Shown here piece after piece: positions 45,621-54,947 of a DNA stretch of 64,000 nucleotides. The stretch is from Euborellia annulipes. Taxonomy: Eukaryota > Arthropoda > Insecta > Dermaptera > Anisolabididae. The DNA lies in NCBI GenBank assembly GCA_023213315.1, contig JAKCPI010025617.1:121312-185311 (forward strand), read 5' to 3'. The notes beneath the pieces were generated by a model. It was not told the DNA's origin, searched no databases, and saw only the letters and a program-made list of their open reading frames with translations. Within the stretch, counting starts at the first letter, position 1; every line of letters begins with the position of its first letter. The translations under genes were made by a program, and so were the position numbers.

Positions 45621-45946
45621 ACTGTCCCAAGCCAAGCCAACAATCAGAATGTTTTATCTCTTTGTTATTTATGTTTAATTAATCAAAACGTGGATTTACC
45701 TGGTGATATCGAGGATGAAAAGAAAGGAGCAGGCACGGAACACTATGAATATAATCAGGTGATGTGTCGGTATCGTGGATTGTTGAGGAAGGAAACATTA
45801 TTTGATGAGATAAGAATAATTACATGTAACGGATTCACAAGCTTCAGGCTTACTGAGGCTGCGACGACAGCGCTGCCGCCGCCGCTGCAGTCGTCGTCGT
45901 CTTCGTCTCACAACCGAACAAAGCCGAACTCTCCCGAAGTGCAAGT
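45621..45946 (+). CDS. Candidate protein-coding exon, plus strand (unrecognised)
   Basis: A pyrimidine-rich CTTCTTTTTGTCGCAG immediately before 45621 is a good 3' splice site, and GT/GTATGT at 45946-45947 a fair 5' splice site. The 326-nt block between them is open in one frame for 108 codons (phase 0 in, phase 2 out): TVPSQANNQNVLSLCYLCLI near the start, CRYRGLLRKETLFDEIRI in the middle, and a Pro/Ser-rich end (LPPPLQSSSSSSHNRTK). The 3' half is markedly GC-rich (CTGCCGCCGCCGCTGCAG), unlike the background. No domain is recognised. A TAA follows shortly after the donor if it is not spliced. It could also be an untranslated exon. Confidence 0.35.
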
Positions 45947-46056
45947 GTATGTGTAATTGAAACAAACCGGTTTGATTGTTGGATCTATTTTTAATTTCAA
46001 TAATGAAAATAATATAAAAGAGAAAGATAATTTTTTTTAAATAAAATAAATTGAAT

Positions 46057-46322
46057 CTCCCCCGAGTTTGGCGTAGTAGGTAGGTGCTCCTCCTATACCA
46101 AACGTCGGGGTTCGGACAGGCAGTCGATGATTTTATTTAAGCTTGGATACCAGATGGCTTAAATAGAAATGCCTGAACCTACAATAGATAATTTATATTA
46201 CAACGGTTATCGTAAAAAGTCTTAAATGGCCTAAGTTGCCAAAAGACTGTATGAATGTGTGTGTGAGTGTGAGTGTGAATGAGAAAAAAAAGTGTGAATG
46301 TTTTTAAAAAAAAAAAAAAAAA
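46057..46322 (+). mobile_element. SINE family 1, full copy
   Basis: tRNA-like head with TTTGGCGTAGTAGGTAGG (A-box) and GTCGGGGTTCGGAC (B-box), body GATACCAGATGGCTTAAATA, CAACGGTTATCG, TTAAATGGCCTAAG, and a GTGTGTGTGAGTGTGAGTGT tail ending in about 20 A. One of two copies in tandem orientation 75 bp apart. Confidence 0.9.
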
Positions 46323-46399
46323 ATTGAATACGTAATACATTTTTAATATTTTAAATGAATAAATAAATAAAAATAGTAAATTTTTTTAATATATAAAAA

Positions 46400-46655
46400 G
46401 CCTGCGGGCTTGGTCTAGTTGGCTGGTGCCTACCTTCTATACCGAACGTCGCGGGTTCGGACCCCAGGCAGTCCGATGATTTTATTTAAGCCATTTGGAT
46501 ACCAAATGGCTTAAATAGAAATGCCTGGACCCCCAATAGATATTATAAATAATAACGGTTATCGTCAAAGTCTTAAATGGCCTAAGTTGCCGAAATTACT
46601 ATGTAAATGAGTGTGTGAGTGTGAGTGAGAAAAAAGTGTGTGTTAAAAAAAAAAA
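46400..46655 (+). mobile_element. SINE family 1, full copy
   Basis: Head GGCTTGGTCTAGTTGGCTGG and GTCGCGGGTTCGGACCCCAG; body GGATACCAAATGGCTTAAAT, AATAACGGTTATCG, AAATGGCCTAAGTTGCCGAA; GT-rich tail and A run. The head is closer to the 22678 copy than to the neighbouring 46057 copy, so this is two insertions, not a duplication. Confidence 0.9.
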
Positions 46656-46751
46656 TATATAGGCCTATATAAGTACATCAGTGAAGTACTAGTACTCAAG
46701 GTTTCCCAAAGACGAAATCAATAGAATAGACAGAAAATGATTTTCATTCTC

Positions 46752-47082
46752 GATTTTTACTTTCTTTTACATACCACTCGTATGTGTGTTATTACAATTT
46801 AGAGAGAGAAAGAATTGCATTCATGCCAAAGATTCGATATCGACATTTTGATCGAAATTCACGTTTTGTACAAAATAGTGAGTCTCCCAAAATGTTTCTG
46901 TGTGTGTTTTCAAAATATAGCAAGAAGGAAATAATCTATGAGGTTGAAAGTTTATATATATAAGTTAGAAGGGGATACTGAAGAGTGAAAATAAGCTTTA
47001 AAATAAAATAGGCCAAAGAGTACTATTACTACTTTACTGAAGTTGTGAAGATATTTTCAGTTTTTTCGATTTTCTCATAATT
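46752..47082 (-). mobile_element. Hairpin-ended repeat, diverged copy K (hairpin 2 and distal body)
   Basis: TTTTTACTTTCTTTTACATA, AGAGAGAAAGAATTGCATTC, ATGCCAAAGATTCGATATCG, then GAGGTTGAAAGTTTATATA and CAAAGAGTACTATTACTAC. It is more diverged than the other copies and lacks hairpin 1. Confidence 0.65.
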
Positions 47083-47149
47083 GTCTGGTAGATATGCGTT
47101 TCGGAAAAATGGCAATTTTCGATAATTTTTTGCCCGCGTAGGGGGTGGT

Positions 47150-47320
47150 TTTTTTTTGACCGGGAAAGAATAGAACAGGCTGGCCCGTCGCACGGTCTGA
47201 CGCCTGTTGAAAATATAGAAGGAAAGAGACTGACATGCAAAGAAAAGAAGTACTGCCAGTCCCAGCTAGGGCAGCTCGTGGTTGCCATCCATGTACCACA
47301 AGATGTGGGCCTCTGAGCAA
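47150..47320 (-). repeat. GC-richer repeat shared with 3738-3886
   Basis: AGGCTGGCCCGTCGCACGGT, CTGACGCCTGTTGAAAATAT and CATGTACCACAAGATGTGGG at 47178-47315 are the inverted counterpart of the block inside the hAT element at 3563-4095. Both copies keep a readable RATGQPVLF segment in one frame, and both have other frames open. It could be part of a larger transposon or a decayed coding fragment. Confidence 0.5.
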
Positions 47321-47735
47321 AATTTACCCCTTCGCGGTAAAATGAAATAAGAAAAAAATAAATGGTGACATCTTTAGCTGAAGAATCATTCTTTCTAACC
47401 GTTTTTTAAATATAATAATTAAGGAGTTATTCATGTTGCTAACTTTTTCGTGCATGCCTGCCAACTCGGCCACTATGCATGCATTGTGTCTTACAATTTG
47501 TAAGATGTTGTCACGTCAAAAGACCTAGTGTCGTAATCTCAGAGCAAGACATTCATAACCTCGATATAATGCAAATAAATATTTCCTTTGTTTATTAAGT
47601 TTTCAAAACAATCTTTTAAATTTGTCCTCTCGTTATTTTTCTTGTTAGTTTAGAAACAAAAAGAAAAAAAAAAGGTGATCCATTTGAAAGAAGCTAATTA
47701 TTTTGTTACTCCCTAACTGAGAGAGAAGAGAGAAG
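47321..47735. other. AT-rich stretch, nothing recognised
   Basis: No gene or repeat family identified. Confidence 0.45.
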
Positions 47736-47834
47736 ATGCCAAATGGCGTTATCGTAATTCCGGGCATGATGCCTCCACCTCCACCTCCATCTCCGCCCAT
47801 CTTGAAACTTGTTCCCAACAAACTTGCAAGTTGA
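47736..47834 (+). CDS. Possible short ORF, proline-rich (32 codons)
   Basis: ATG at 47736 follows an in-frame TGA just upstream and has A at -3. It reads MPNGVIVIPGMMPPPPPPSP followed by PILKLVPNKLAS and a stop. The repeated CCTCCACCTCCACCTCC gives the proline run. The block is GC-richer than its surroundings and unique in the window. It may be a chance frame in an untranslated exon or regulatory sequence. Confidence 0.2.
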   Translation: MPNGVIVIPGMMPPPPPPSPPILKLVPNKLAS

Positions 47835-48788
47835 GAAACTGGGTGAGCATAGATTATTGCGTCTTTTGTTCAATAAGTGCTGAAGATGCTAGTTTATGGC
47901 CAAGTAAAAAGCAAGTGGCCCCGATTCATATCTTGCTTAATGTCATTATTTGAAAAATAACGACCCTCCCTCCTTCTACCCCTTGGATTGGGTGCAAATT
48001 TTAAAAGATAAAAGCATAATAAATATATAATAGGAGAGAAAGAGATAAAATCTACTTTATAAAGTGGTCTAGCGCCAACCTAAATAAATAAATGTATTTT
48101 ATCTTTTAATTCAATTATTGTTTTAGTTAGGAAATTGAAAATATCCTTTTTTTTGTTATTAAAAAGAATATTAAATCAAAATTTTATAAAATAAATTATA
48201 ATTTATTAGAAGTCCTTTTTTTAGAAGAGCTGGAAATTAAATAAAGAAATGTAAAATTACTTAATTACTTAATAAATGAATCTTTTTTTATAAAAAAGAA
48301 AAAAGTACGTAATACAAATGATGTAAAATATATTTTAATGTCAGAGTTACGAGTAAGTAATCGAGCTTGTCGCACTTTCCGATACCTGATTTATTTTTAA
48401 TATAAATTTAAATTTTATTTAATTTTTTTTTATTTAACCCGAGACCTCTGCTATGAGAAGTCAATAATGTCTTCTCTCTGAGCCACGGGTCACGGGTTTT
48501 ATTAATTTAAATAAGATCAAAACTAAAGTAAACCATATATGTGTTTATAATTTGTATTTTGATTATTTTATTTGTTATTTCAGAGGAAGATACCGAAACA
48601 GGTTGGTTCTTTCAATTTCGATAATAAAGAACAGCAATGTCCAAACAAGATATAACAATTTAATTTTTTTCTGTTTTATAATTGAACTCCATTCACCATC
48701 ACATCAAAAAAACATTATATTACTATTTGCCTGCTTGAGGATAGGCAACCAAAATTACCAACTGAATAATGCATTTTTGTCACAGAAC
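47835..48788. other. AT-rich stretch; possible 3' untranslated region on the minus strand
   Basis: If the minus-strand exon ending at 48789 is real, the sequence down to an AATAAA-type signal at about 48570-48578 (minus strand) would be its 3' untranslated region. At 48425-48510 an inverted tRNA-like fragment (minus GTGGCTCAGAGAGAAG) is too weak to call. Otherwise nothing. Confidence 0.3.
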
Positions 48789-48847
48789 TCAGCTGGATAG
48801 AGTCAAGTAATTTTCATTGAAATTAACTGAACATGCAGCCTGGGGGT
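48789..48847 (-). CDS. Candidate terminal coding exon, minus strand
   Basis: On the minus strand a good 3' splice site, TTTCACTATTGTTCTTCCAG, precedes base 48847. Joined in phase 1 to the candidate exon at 49152-49265, it reads DPQAACSVNFNENYLTLSS and stops at 48789. The phase fit and the AATAAA-like signal about 210 bp further on support a last exon. Twenty codons open by chance is quite possible. Confidence 0.25.
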
Positions 48848-49151
48848 CTGGAAGAACAATAGTGAAACATCTCTCAAGATCGTGCGATTCTAAGCAACCT
48901 CGATTGGGAGTCCCCGTTGTGGAACACCCACGGTAGCCATCGGTATATTATAATTCATTTACTGTAAACTCTCTTCGAAAACAAAAAAAGAGAAATAGAC
49001 CAAAAAATAAAATCAGCAGTTTACCAAACTGAAAAGGGAGATGTGTATAGATTTTAATTTGGAATTTCACTATTTGTAATTACATTTTTATAGTCTAATA
49101 GAGAATTCGCCCTATCAAACAAAAACAATAAATAAATAATGAGAGACTCAC

Positions 49152-49265
49152 CGGCGTGTGGAGTTCCATGTGACGTTAGCTCCTCATTGCGGTCAGCAGG
49201 CGAAACATGCCGTAATCGTAATAATGGGTGCCAGTAAAGGCCTCCGATGCTCGGGGGCTCCGGCC
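49152..49265 (-). CDS. Candidate internal coding exon, minus strand (unrecognised)
   Basis: On the minus strand, GATTTGTCCGCAG is the acceptor and CCG/GTGAGTCTC a near-consensus donor. The 114-nt exon is symmetric (phase 1 at both ends) and open in that frame: PEPPSIGGLYWHPLLRLRHV, then SPADRNEELTSHGTPHA. Its GC content is near 60% in DNA below about 35%, and it matches no repeat here. I do not recognise the peptide. This is the best-supported host exon in the window. Length, phase and splice sites are seen; that it codes is inferred. Confidence 0.45.
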
Positions 49266-49340
49266 CTGCGGACAAATCAGACGGGACTCCATTAACAAAT
49301 GGGCCAGAGTCAGGCAGGGTAGAGCAAAGCCCTCCACGCT

Positions 49341-50284
49341 CTAAGTTCCCCTCAAATCATTGGAGAAAAAACTGCACCATCCCCTCTTTCTGACAGATGC
49401 TACCTGATAATAATAGCAGTGTCTCTATCATTCTTCTTCTGACAAGTGAAAATGAATTCATCAAAACAAAATATCCTTAATAAGTACGGTATTTATTTTA
49501 TTAAAAATCCAAGAGTGATTAAATGTCTTGTATGGTCCTTATTTAATCATGTACTCAATATATATCAATTGCAAATATATGATTAAAAAATTATAGTGAT
49601 TTGTTAATTTTACATAAAAAATTTAAAAATTTATTTCTCAATAAAATTTTTCGAATACAAATATCGAAGTTGATAAATGCATGCTGAAAATCAAAAGTTT
49701 TGATTTTTTATTTTTTTATTTATATCTTATGATTATGTATGTATTCGAGATAAAACGATTGCATCGGCAATCACGAATTCTGACGTTATTTAGTTATTCA
49801 GATTTAGTTGAAATTTACTATCGATTTCCATTAGAGAGAGTCGATTTTTGTTTTTTTGTTTTTTTAACTCGAATTGCAGAGTTAAAGAGAGCAAGGGAGA
49901 GAATTTGATTATAATTTTATCTACAATATACTATAAATATATAACAAATAACTTTGCCATTGCAAGTTTAGTATTTTTTTAATAAATAATTAAAGTAAAT
50001 AAATATCAATAAAATTAAAAAAATACAAGAAGTAAAGGAAAAAATATTTATTAATAAATGAAATTGATAATCAACTCTAAATTCAAATTTTTGTAGAATT
50101 ATAATAATTAAAATTTCATTAGAAATTAAGGTGGTATTGATAACTATTTTATTAAATTATATCGCTTTATCGGTAAAATCAGTGTATCTGTACAATGCAT
50201 TCATTTTAGAGTATATTAAATTTTTTAAAATTGTTTTACTTATTCAAATTATGATCAAAAGGGACAAACTCGACTTTAGAAATG
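49341..50284. other. AT-rich stretch, nothing recognised
   Basis: Probably intron if the minus-strand exons on either side belong to one gene. No repeat family identified. Confidence 0.4.
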
Positions 50285-50408
50285 TTAAATATGTTTTAAA
50301 TCTATAACTGTGTGACTTATAGAGGGGTATCCAACTGTCCCGAATAGGGCTGTCGCCAAAGGATTGTAAATCTTGTCCCCAAGACAAGAAAAGAGAAGGG
50401 GAACATAC

Positions 50409-50472
50409 CAGCCAGGTAAAATTTCATTCAGAGATTCCATGTATAATCCGCTGCTAAATGAGGCATTAACCA
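50409..50472 (-). CDS. Possible small exon, minus strand
   Basis: Minus-strand acceptor TTTGTTGTTTCCCTTAACAG and donor CTG/GTATGT bound 64 nt. One frame reads VNASFSSGLYMESLNEILPG. Joining it to 49152-49265 in the frame implied by its phase (2) gives a stop within that exon. So the two are not consecutive coding exons in these frames, unless this one is non-coding or alternatively spliced. Confidence 0.2.
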
Positions 50473-50499
50473 CTGTTAAGGGAAACAACAAAGGCGCAA

Positions 50500-50843
50500 C
50501 AGAAAAAAAACGGGAGCTGACAAAAAAAAACTTTGGGAAATAATATTAAGAAACACGCGCATTATATACAAAACGGACATTTATGAAATAAACAAGTCTA
50601 TTTTATTAAAAAAAGAGAAAGAAAAGGTTACTTTACAGTGAAATAAACTTAATCTGCTTTTTTTTTTATAAACATGTACAAAATAAGATTCACCTTTAAG
50701 TATAAAAAAAATCTTTTCATTTAGTCTTGTGAAGAGAAAAAGAATGAAATCACAACAGTAAGAAAAGAATTAGAATAATACAATAGAAAAAAAAAAAAAA
50801 ATTATAATAATTAATTGCAAGGAACAGTGACTGAATGTATTAT
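50500..50843. other. AT-rich stretch, nothing recognised
   Basis: A-rich runs only (for example 50790-50804). Confidence 0.45.
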
Positions 50844-51084
50844 AAGGAGATCAAAGCAGCCGAAGGAAAATAAATTTCTTTTTGCTTTCGACGTTTCGGC
50901 CGATTCTTACGGTCCTCATAAGGACATGTGTTTTGTTTGCCTCACGCTTAGATGAATTATTGGCAGCTCCTGACTAGGTGCTAACATTCGTCAGTTGACA
51001 TGACTTCTGGTTCAAGAGTGAAGAGGGAGACATGTCAACTGACGAATGTTCTTTATTTTGCTTTGGCTGCCTTGATCTCCTCAT
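50844..51084. mobile_element. Nested foldback element with a near-canonical hammerhead-like core
   Basis: Outer arms: AAGGAGATCAAAGCAGCCGA (50844) against TTGGCTGCCTTGATCTCCT (51065-51083). Inner arms: AACATTCGTCAGTTGACATG (50983-51002) against an exact complement at 51032-51051. On the minus strand at 50889-50921 lies CTTATGA, a GGACCG..CGGCC stem with one bulge, then GAAACGTCG. Only one base (T for G) departs from the CTGATGA box, and the stem is strong. Confidence 0.65.
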
Positions 51085-51089
51085 TATTA

Positions 51090-51390
51090 ATTTAAAAAAT
51101 ATGGGGAATGACTTCCCCGAGACTTTCTCGTATATTCTTTTAGAATTACGTTTGTGTGTGTGTGTGTGTGTGAACAAGATTGCTTAAAAACCAAATCAGC
51201 TAGATGGATGAAATTTAGTATATGCTCCTTATACTAAAATTGTAGATTTCTATTAACTTTTGGAGTAAATACGTCAATTGGAAGTAGTACTTTACCTAAA
51301 AGTTTTTTCAGAAATTTCGAAATTTTCATTTTTTTTATCATATTGTGATAAATTACTCTATTTTAAAAAGTTTTTAAAGTGAAACTTTAA
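51090..51390 (-). mobile_element. Diverged relative of the hairpin-ended repeat body
   Basis: ACTTCCCCGAGACTTTCTCG, a GT microsatellite (51156-51173), GTGAACAAGATTGCTTAAAA, AGCTAGATGGATGAAATTTA and GTAGTACTTTAC keep the order of landmarks of the reversed repeat body with little identity. A similar remnant lies at about 57540-57670 (TTAGTTCGATGAAATTTAGA). Confidence 0.4.
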
Positions 51391-51404
51391 TTTGATCGAC
51401 ACAC

Positions 51405-51571
51405 ATTCGTGAACCCCTCCCCAGCTGGCTCGGACCCGCCTGCGGCAGGCCCTCGCCTTCTCTGCATCATCCTCACCCCTCAAGGATCAAAATGAGCCAT
51501 CGCTCATGTCTCTACCCCTAATGGCTGCTGAGGACCGAGTGTAACACACAGACACACACACACACACACAC
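51405..51571. repeat. GC-rich block ending in a CA microsatellite
   Basis: CCCAGCTGGCTCGGACCCGC, CTGCGGCAGGCCCTCGCCTT, GGATCAAAATGAGCCATCGC, then CA repeats (51543-51571) and CATTCGTCGTTTATATATAG. The final CA run plus TCGTTTATATATAG is common at ends of arthropod dispersed repeats. All frames contain stops. Class unknown. Confidence 0.4.
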
Positions 51572-51836
51572 ATTCGTCGTTTATATATAGTATAGATTAT
51601 ACATATATAATATTTAAATATAATTTAAATTAATTATATTAAATTAAATTATTATTATTTTAGTTGAGCCGCCTGTCTTCGACTAAAAAAAGTACATCAG
51701 TAAAATACTAGTATTTTTTGACTGATTTTATTCAAAATTCTCGAGAAGCTTACGAAATGGGTACTTTGCATAGGTATAAAATTGGGGTATCGAGATATTT
51801 TTCATTTTTTATTAGTTATTTTGTTAACCTATATTT
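51572..51836. other. AT-rich stretch with a repeat-body word
   Basis: At 51690, AAAGTACATCAGTAAAATAC and TAGTATTTTTTGACTGATTT is a short remnant of the hairpin-ended repeat body. Under 300 bp otherwise. Confidence 0.4.
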
Positions 51837-52046
51837 TTTTCCACACTTTTTTCTCATTCACACAGTCTTTTCGGCAGCTTAGGCCATATAAGACTCTGAC
51901 GATAACCGTTATTTCATGAAAATATCTATCGGGGGATAAGGCATTTCTATTTAAGCCATCTGGTATCCAAATGGCTTAAATAAAATCATCGGACTGCCTG
52001 GGGTCCGAACCCGCGAACGTTTGGTATAGGAGGTAGGCACTACAAT
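51837..52046 (-). mobile_element. SINE family 1, nearly full copy
   Basis: Plus strand: CCACACTTTTTTCTCATTCA, TTTTCGGCAGCTTAGGCCAT, GATAACCGTTATTTCATGAA, GGTATCCAAATGGCTTAAAT, GGGGTCCGAACCCGCGAACG, TTTGGTATAGGAGGTAGGCA. It ends inside the A-box side of the head. Confidence 0.85.
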
Positions 52047-53109
52047 AAATTTAATCAATTTCAAATGAAAAATGTGTGTTAAGGGAATTGATCAAAAACG
52101 AAAAGTCTCTCAATAATCAAATTGTATACTTAAGCTTTATATTATTGAATTTTTTCATAAAAAAAATTCCATTTTACTCTTTAAGGAGACAAGTGAAATA
52201 GTTTTGTCACCAGAGGTGTTAAGATGGATAAACTTTGTTACGTAGTGTATGTAGTCTTATTTGAAACGTGCCTTTAAAAAAAAAAAAATCTTCCAATATA
52301 TTCTATATAGTATAATAATTATTAATTTTTTTTTTAAATATATTTTGAATCAAATATTTATGAATTCTGTGAATAATTTCCATATCATTAATATTTGTAC
52401 GTACATCATCAAACCTATCAACTCACTCTTTATATATAAAATAAAATACACATAAATAAATACATCCTATAATCTACATTTCGTATGAATATAGATCAAA
52501 CATAGATATAGTCATTACATTTGTTGTTATTTTTTATTATAAAGATAATAACCGAGTAATAAATAATTTTACTGACAATTTAATAATATTAATTTAAATG
52601 AATCCTTTCTAATCAGATTAACAAATAAATAAATGAACTAAAATTTAGGAAAAAAAAAATATTTGATCCAAATTATTATCATTTTATGATAATTATTATG
52701 ATTATTTGATATTTAAATCAAAATGAGTGAAGAGAGAAGAATTTGAGCCCCGCCTCTTTGCTGCCGGCGAAATTCGGACATATAATTTGAATAAAAACTA
52801 AACTAAAATTTATAATATAACTAAGTAATAATTAATATGGGGAATTATTTATTTTTATTTGATCGTTGGAATTATAATTAATAATTGTATGTTCAAATAA
52901 AAAAAAAAAATGATTTTGGTTATAAATAAATTTTACTGGATAATTAATAACGTAATTAATCATATAGGCCTAAGTATCGGTTAAAGTTTATATGGTACTA
53001 AATTCCGAAATTACTAAAAAAAAATTTTAAATATTTTTTATAAATTTTTTTTAGAATAAATATCGTAAATCAGAAGCCCACATCTGCGACTAATAATTAA
53101 GGCTAGTAG
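52047..53109. other. AT-rich stretch, no gene seen
   Basis: Only TA-rich sequence. A short GC-richer word at about 52749-52775 (CCCCGCCTCTTTGCTGCCGG) is isolated. Confidence 0.5.
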
Positions 53110-53267
53110 TTTTTACTTTCTCTTACCTATGTATATATGTAATATATATATATATATATAGAGAAAGTATTGGATTCATGTCAAAAATTCGATGTCGAGA
53201 TTTTGATGGATCTTCACGTTTTGAGGTCCCCTGAATCCAAAAAAGTGGTTTTCGCGACATGGTCTGT

Positions 53268-53333
53268 CTGTGTGTGTGTGGGTGGGTGTGTGTGTGTGTG
53301 GGTGGGTGTGTGTGTGGGTGGGTGTGTGTGTGT
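53268..53333 (+). repeat. GT/GGTG microsatellite
   Basis: Alternating TG units interrupted regularly by GGTGGG; it occupies the CA-rich position of the hairpin-ended repeat, here expanded. Confidence 0.9.
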
Positions 53334-53583
53334 TCAATTTTAAGCATGAAGGAATTGAGCTACGAGGTTGAAATTTTATAAAATTTCAACCTCGTAGCTA
53401 TATATATTTAAGTTAAACATCTCCCGGGACCGTGAAAATAAGCTTTTAATCAAAATCGGCCAAAGAGTACTAGTACTTTACTGATGTACTTTTTCAGTTT
53501 TTTTCGATTTTCTCAAAATTTGCTCCAACGATTTTTTTTAAAATTCAAAAATCAATTATTTTTTAGATGCTCTTTAAAATGTA

Positions 53584-53587
<4 letters not shown>

Positions 53588-53641
<54 letters not shown>
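53588..53641 (+). repeat. TA microsatellite
   Basis: About 26 uninterrupted TA units inside copy L of the hairpin-ended repeat. Confidence 0.95.
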
Positions 53642-53649
<8 letters not shown>

Positions 53650-53835
53650 TATATTCATTTTGCAATTGAAATCTTCTGAAGACCACTTTACTCTTGTATT
53701 TCATAGGGAAGATAGGAAAAATCTGGTGTGACTGGCGCACAGCACACAACTTTCTCTTACCCTTCGGTAGAGAAAGTTGCGCACTGTGCTGGTCACACCA
53801 GATTTTTTGTGTCGAGATATATTTAGTTTCCGATA

Positions 53836-54247
53836 GCACCTTAGTTTCAAACTTGCATTTTAAATGTTGACTGCTTCAAATAAACTATGGTTATTTTTCA
53901 AAATTTTAATCTCATATTTGGACATTTTATACACAATATAGAATCGTAAATAAATACAAAATTTCATAAGAATTGGAAAAAAAATTTTAAATGCGTAAAA
54001 AGTTCCAAAGGGGACCCCCTTTTGAATCGAAATTAACATACAAATCCCTATAGGAAATTAACATTGTTTCTATGCGAAGTTAAGGTGGAAAGGGAATTTA
54101 AAAGAGTAGAGAGAGACGATAATGTTTGCAAGTGGGAGAGATATATATATGTTTTCTTTGAAACAATTAAAAAGAAATAAAAAAATAAATGGGAATTTAA
54201 ATAATAATTGATTTTTAATCTAATAAAAAGAAAAAGATTTAAATTCC
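53836..54247. other. AT-rich stretch between two hairpin-ended repeats
   Basis: No gene. TGATTGACTGCTTCAAATAA-like and GGACCCCCTTTTGAATCGAA words were not seen elsewhere. Confidence 0.4.
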
Positions 54248-54947
54248 GTTACCATGGCAACCATTTCTATCTTTCCTATGAAGAACAAGAGTAAAGTGGT
54301 CTTCAGAAGATTTCAACGGCAAAATGAGAATATACATTTTAAAGAGCATCTAAAAAATAATTGATTTTTGAATTTTAAAAAAAATCCTTGGAGGGAATTT
54401 TGAGAAAATCGAAAAAAACTGAAAAAGTACATCAGTAAAGTACTAGTACTTTTTGGCCGATTTTGTTCAAAAGCTTATTTTGAGCGTGTGGGAAGGTACC
54501 TAAGTTAAATATAAAATTTCAATCCGGTAGCTCAATTCCTTCATGCTAAAAATCTGTCCACACATACAGACACACACACACACACACATACATACACACA
54601 CACACACACACAGACCAATTTGCGGGACCCACTTTTTGGATTCAGGGGACCTCAAAACATGTATATCCATCAAAATCTCGACATCGAATTTTTGACATGA
54701 TCCAATACTTTCTCTCCTATATATTTCATATATAGGCTAAGAGAAAGTAAAATGGTTGCCATAGTAACAAAATATAAATATTTTCCCACACTTATAAATT
54801 TTACATCTGAATTCAAATGTTCCGTATTGTCGGGAACTAAATATATGTCGACACAAAAAATCTGGTGTGACAAGCACAGAACACAACTTTCGATTACCGA
54901 AGGTAAGAGAAAGTTGTGTGCTGTGCGCCAGTCACACCAGATTTTTC
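54248..54947. mobile_element. Hairpin-ended repeat, copy M (rearranged)
   Basis: 54248-54750 is the plus-oriented body starting at GTTACCATGGCAACCATTTC and ending with hairpin 2 (GGCTAAGAGAAAGTAAAA). It is joined directly to 54751-54947, a minus-oriented hairpin-1 half that begins with the matching ATGGTTGCCATAGTAAC. So the hairpin-1 half has been moved to the other side in inverted orientation, with the break at the near-palindrome GTTACCATGGCAAC. Hairpin 1 itself is intact (CTGGTGTGACAAGCACAGAA..CCAGTCACACCAG). CA array at 54563-54613. Confidence 0.75.

Larger units (their letters stand above)
53110..53835 (-). mobile_element. Hairpin-ended repeat, copy L (hairpin 1 flipped; long TA array)
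   Basis: Hairpin 2 at 53110-53170, the body in reverse order (CCCCTGAATCCAAAAAAGTG, AGTACTAGTACTTTACTGAT), a GT/GGTG array at 53268-53333 and a TA array at 53588-53641. Hairpin 1 lies at 53717-53808. Next to the body it is joined by GATAGGAAAAATCTGG. The TGTGTCGAGATATATTTAG segment, which in copies A, C and G sits between hairpin 1 and the body, is here on the far side. So hairpin 1 and its neighbour are inverted relative to the body. Confidence 0.75.

Noticed and set aside
48425..48510. tRNA-like fragment on the minus strand, with a similar word at 58855-58915
   Set aside because: A-box-like sequence without a valid B-box; too decayed to call a SINE or tRNA gene.
53123..53347. His/Thr-rich minus frame
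   Set aside because: It is the translation of a GT/GGTG microsatellite inside a hairpin-ended repeat.
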